In this document: piece by piece, positions 13,102 through 15,515 of the stretch
Position numbering within the stretch: position 1 is the first letter of the stretch
How the letters are laid out: the number at the start of each line of letters is the position of its first letter
DNA from: an uncultured Eubacteriales bacterium
Lineage (GTDB): Bacteria; Bacillota; Clostridia; Lachnospirales; Lachnospiraceae
Direction: 5' to 3'
DNA: 15,515 bases
NCBI GenBank assembly: GCA_900321525.1
Contig: ONWL01000032.1
Coordinates: 1-15,515 of the forward strand
The notes under the pieces: generated by a model
What the model was told of the DNA's origin: nothing
Database searches by the model: none
Seen by the model: only the letters and a program-made list of their open reading frames with translations
Made by a program: the position numbers and the translations under genes

Positions 13102-14334
13102 TTAGTCTAATCCATTAAATGTGGGATATGCTTCCTCACCATGCTGGGACTTATCCAGACCCACTCGCTCTTCACTTTCTTCTACACGAAGTGGTGTAAA
13201 CAGCTTTACGATGGATGCACAGAGCAGGGTACCCACGATGGCGATGACGATGGTGATCAGGATGCTCAGCACCTGTGCCCCAAACAAATGCCAGTCTCCA
13301 TAAATCAGACCGTTCCAGTAAAGGGAATCGTTGACAGACTGACTTGCAAAAATACCTGTAGCGATACCGCCCCAGACACCACCGATTCCGTGGCATCCAA
13401 AGGCATCCAACGCATCATCATATCCAAATTTGTTCTTTACCACAGACATCATAAAATAACAGATGGGGCTGACCACAGCGCCAATGAAGATGGCTGACCA
13501 GATGGGCACAAATCCAGCGCCCGGCGTAATGGCCACCAGACCAAGCACACCGCCTGTGCAGGCGCCTACCACCGTTGGCTTGCCTTCTTTCAGCACATCT
13601 ATGAGCATCCAGGACAGCATGGCAAAGGCTGCCGATGTATTGGTGGTCATAAACGCATGGGCTGCCAGTCCGTCCGCTGCCAGTGCAGAACCTGCATTGA
13701 AGCCAAACCAGCCAAACCACAGGATAGAAGCGCCAAGCAGTACAAAAGGAATGTTATGAGTCCGGTAGGTTTGCTCTTTATATCCCCGTCTGCTGCCCAG
13801 CATGAGAGAAAGCACCAATCCGCTGACGCCGGAACTGATATGTACCACATTGCCTCCTGCAAAATCCACGGAATGCATCACTTCTCCAAGGAGACCACCC
13901 TGTCCCCATACCATATGGGCCAGTGGATAATAGACCACCATCAGCCACAGTGCAATGAACCAAAACAACGCTTTAAATTTCATTCTGCCTGCCACCGAAC
14001 CGGTGATCAATGCAGGGGTGATAATGGCAAACATCATCTGAAATGCCACAAACACCAGAGTGGGAATGGTGCCGGACAAATCTCCCTGTCCGATGGCACA
14101 CAATCCGATCTGTTTCAAGTTTCCAATGATGGTACCATTTCCGCTAAAGCTAAGTGAATACCCAAATAACATCCACATGGCTGAAGACAAGCCCATTATA
14201 AAGAAAGAAGACATCATGGTATTCAACACATTTTTCCGTCTAACCAGTCCTCCGTAGAAAAACGCCAGTCCTGGCGTCATGAAAAATACAAATGCTGCGC
14301 ACAGAATGATAAATGCAGTATCCCCCGTGTTCAT
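13102..14334 (-). CDS. amt: Ammonium channel/transporter Amt
   Basis: A 410-aa membrane channel with 11 predicted helices. The start is ATG at 14332-14334, with GGAGG six nt upstream; the longer frame to 14487 runs through the promoter and leader hairpin and is not coding. Hallmarks: GLAFFYGGLVRRKNVLNTM near the N-terminus, HMVWGQGG, GGNVVHISSGVSGLVLSL with the first pore histidine, LWFGWFGFNAGSA, CTGGVLG and AFGCHGIGGVWGGIATGIF with the second pore histidine. It conducts ammonium/ammonia across the cytoplasmic membrane. The P-II gene downstream gives the usual amt-glnK pairing. The C-terminal tail (EERVGLDKSQHGEEAY) is the normal cytoplasmic end that contacts P-II. Confidence 0.96.
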   Translation of the reverse strand: MNTGDTAFIILCAAFVFFMTPGLAFFYGGLVRRKNVLNTMMSSFFIMGLSSAMWMLFGYSLSFSGNGTIIGNLKQIGLCAIGQGDLSGTIPTLVFVAFQMMFAIITPALITGSVAGRMKFKALFWFIALWLMVVYYPLAHMVWGQGGLLGEVMHSVDFAGGNVVHISSGVSGLVLSLMLGSRRGYKEQTYRTHNIPFVLLGASILWFGWFGFNAGSALAADGLAAHAFMTTNTSAAFAMLSWMLIDVLKEGKPTVVGACTGGVLGLVAITPGAGFVPIWSAIFIGAVVSPICYFMMSVVKNKFGYDDALDAFGCHGIGGVWGGIATGIFASQSVNDSLYWNGLIYGDWHLFGAQVLSILITIVIAIVGTLLCASIVKLFTPLRVEESEERVGLDKSQHGEEAYPTFNGLD

Positions 14335-14404
14335 AAAATTCCTCCATTCTGAAGCAGTTTGCCTCTTTCTCTTATTGTGATTTCTTTCCCACCCATTTTC
14401 GGGC

Positions 14405-14442
14405 AAAAAAAAAGAGACGTCCAGAGAATGCCTTCTCTGAAC
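14405..14442 (-). terminator. Terminator hairpin in the amt leader (possible attenuator)
   Basis: A 10-bp stem with one G-U pair (14419-14428 with 14433-14442, 4-nt loop) is followed by GTCTC and a run of nine U on the minus strand (14405-14413). It lies between the amt promoter and its ribosome site, so a fraction of transcripts should stop after about 45 nt unless something prevents folding. Confidence 0.8.
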
Positions 14443-14458
14443 ACCTTTGTCCTTCCCT

Positions 14459-14487
14459 ATGGTAGCACGATCTATTCTGTTTGGCAA
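14459..14487 (-). promoter_or_regulatory. Promoter of the amt operon
   Basis: On the minus strand, TTGCCA (14482-14487) and TACCAT (14459-14464) are 17 nt apart. The predicted transcript starts near 14452, about 10 nt before the leader hairpin. Confidence 0.7.
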
Positions 14488-14732
14488 GCAGAATTTTTCT
14501 AAATTTTTTCAAATACTTTGCGTCATCATAACATGAAACAAAATTTGTTTGCAAAAGAATGTCCGTCCGTTCCCTGCTGTATGGAGCACAAACAGCAAAA
14601 ACAACCCGGAATCCCTATATGCGAAATTGTTCTTTTCCAGTATCAAACCACACCACACCCAAAAACTGTCCAGGCTTCCGGATGCGTTTTGGCACTGCCC
14701 CCCCCTCATCTTCTGACACAAAGACACCAGGG
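14488..14732. other. Intergenic stretch without a gene
   Basis: AT-rich upstream sequence of the amt promoter, then low-complexity sequence with an eight-C tract (14698-14705). I see no supported ORF, RNA gene or terminator here. Confidence 0.5.
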
Positions 14733-14826
14733 CTTCTCTTCCTCTGACGAATGTACCTCTGCACAATTCTCTTTTGTACCTATCGAAGACAATCACTTCT
14801 CTTCCTCTGGCGAATGTACCTCTGCA
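14733..14826. repeat. 31-bp direct repeat duplicating the 3' end of the TtcA-like gene
   Basis: Positions 14733-14763 and 14796-14826 are identical except for one A/G difference, with a 63-bp period. The second copy encodes the last residues AEVHSPEEEK of the gene. The first copy lies beyond the stop codon and would read AEVHSSEEEK. Confidence 0.85.
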
Positions 14827-15515
14827 TCATCATAGGTATCCAGGAAATGATGCACCACACCGTCCTGCTTATAAGCAATGACCGTAGCAAGATTCACATT
14901 TTCCACACTTTTGAAAATATTGCCTTCTACATACTGGTTGGTCTTTTTCAGTTCCTGAATGAGATGTTTGATCTCTAACCGCTTGGAACTGGTAGTGCCA
15001 TCGGTATGGCAGGTAGTGCAGGTTTCTGTAAACTTGCAGGCACACTGGATAAACTGCAGTCCATTGTAATCCCGCCATGCCTTCACATCTTCTTCCCGGA
15101 TCAGGTACATGGGGCGGATCAGTTCCATTCCCTCAAAATTGGTGCTGTGAAGTTTGGGCATCATGGTCTGTACCTGGGCACCGTACAACATCCCCATGAG
15201 GATGGTTTCGATCACGTCATCATAGTGGTGCCCCAGCGCAATCTTATTACAGCCTAACTCCTTTGCCTTGCTGTACAGATACCCTCTCCGCATCCGGGCG
15301 CACAGATAACAGGGTGACTTTTCAATATGGAACACCGATTCAAAAATATCTGATTCAAAGGTAGTGATGGGAATGTGCAGCTTTCTGGCATTGGCTTCGA
15401 TCATCTGTCTATTTGCCGGACTGTAGCCTGGGTCCATCACCAGAAACTGTACTTCAAATGGAAACTTATTGTGCTTCTTCAACTCCTGAAACAGCTTTGC
15501 CATCAGCATAGAATC
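14793..15515 (-). CDS. TtcA-like PP-loop tRNA thiolation protein (5' end outside window)
   Basis: A partial gene: the reading frame is open to the window edge, where the first two codons are Asp-Ser. These fit the end of the SGGKDS ATP-binding PP-loop, with MLMAKLFQELKK following as expected. An internal Met at 15509 is therefore not the start. The 240 visible residues include VMDPGYSP, SPCYLCARMRRGYLY with the CxxC pair that, with a later Cys, holds the iron-sulfur cluster in TtcA, and LGHHYDDVIETILM. SSKRLEIKHLIQELKK and SVENVNLATVI follow. TtcA makes 2-thiocytidine in tRNA; related family members thiolate other bases, so the exact target is open. Just before SSKR is an unusual cysteine-rich run, CACKFTETCTTCHTDG. 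The acidic C-terminus (SPEEEK) is the segment duplicated downstream. Confidence 0.85.
   Translation of the reverse strand, partial: DSMLMAKLFQELKKHNKFPFEVQFLVMDPGYSPANRQMIEANARKLHIPITTFESDIFESVFHIEKSPCYLCARMRRGYLYSKAKELGCNKIALGHHYDDVIETILMGMLYGAQVQTMMPKLHSTNFEGMELIRPMYLIREEDVKAWRDYNGLQFIQCACKFTETCTTCHTDGTTSSKRLEIKHLIQELKKTNQYVEGNIFKSVENVNLATVIAYKQDGVVHHFLDTYDDAEVHSPEEEK

Noticed and set aside
13102..14487. Longer 461-aa start for Amt.
   Set aside because: The extension is read through the promoter and leader terminator, and GGAGG directly precedes the ATG at 14334.

Overview
The window looks like chromosomal DNA from a gut-type Firmicute, most likely Lachnospiraceae (a Blautia/Ruminococcus/Dorea-like organism). 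The evidence is low to moderate GC, strong purine-rich Shine-Dalgarno sequences, sigma-A type promoters, dense co-oriented operons and the gene families present. Every gene I can support is on the minus strand, so transcription runs from high to low coordinates. The placement is inference, since no rRNA or marker comparison was possible.

Layout from high to low coordinate. (1) 14793-15515: the 5'-truncated end of a TtcA-like PP-loop tRNA thiolation gene, whose last codons are duplicated just downstream. (2) 12463-14334: a nitrogen pair, ammonium channel amt then P-II protein. amt has a clear promoter and a terminator hairpin in its leader. The two genes are separated by a 229-bp highly foldable element bounded by 12-bp inverted repeats. 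(3) 11848-12228: a small secreted protein of unknown function with a weak start. (4) 6155-11477: a six-gene import operon made of two polar-amino-acid permeases, their ATPase, a 561-aa lipoprotein, MetN and MetI. The lipoprotein fuses a family-3 solute-binding domain, very like Campylobacter CjaA (cysteine-binding), to a complete MetQ domain. The operon therefore looks like a combined cyst(e)ine and methionine uptake system whose two transporters share one two-headed lipoprotein. It has one strong promoter, a CymR-like candidate operator and a strong terminator. (5) 3893-5989: a response regulator and histidine kinase with their own promoter. The regulator's DNA-binding domain is broken: after Trp197 about 106 nt of hairpin-rich foreign-looking sequence replaces the recognition helix and wing, and the native last codons resume just before the kinase. 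(6) 623-3715: an ABC exporter of two membrane proteins and one ATPase, all overlapping, behind a direct-repeat site of the kind such regulators bind. (7) 7-311: a dead chimera of a DUF2520 Rossmann gene start joined to a scrap of trpS, with a live-looking promoter. A perfect 21-bp inverted repeat carrying two CRP/FNR-like boxes lies between it and the exporter.

The strongest candidate for something undescribed is the dual-substrate-binding lipoprotein joining a CjaA-like PAAT transporter to MetNI. Next are the replaced C-terminus of the response regulator and the structured element between amt and the P-II gene.
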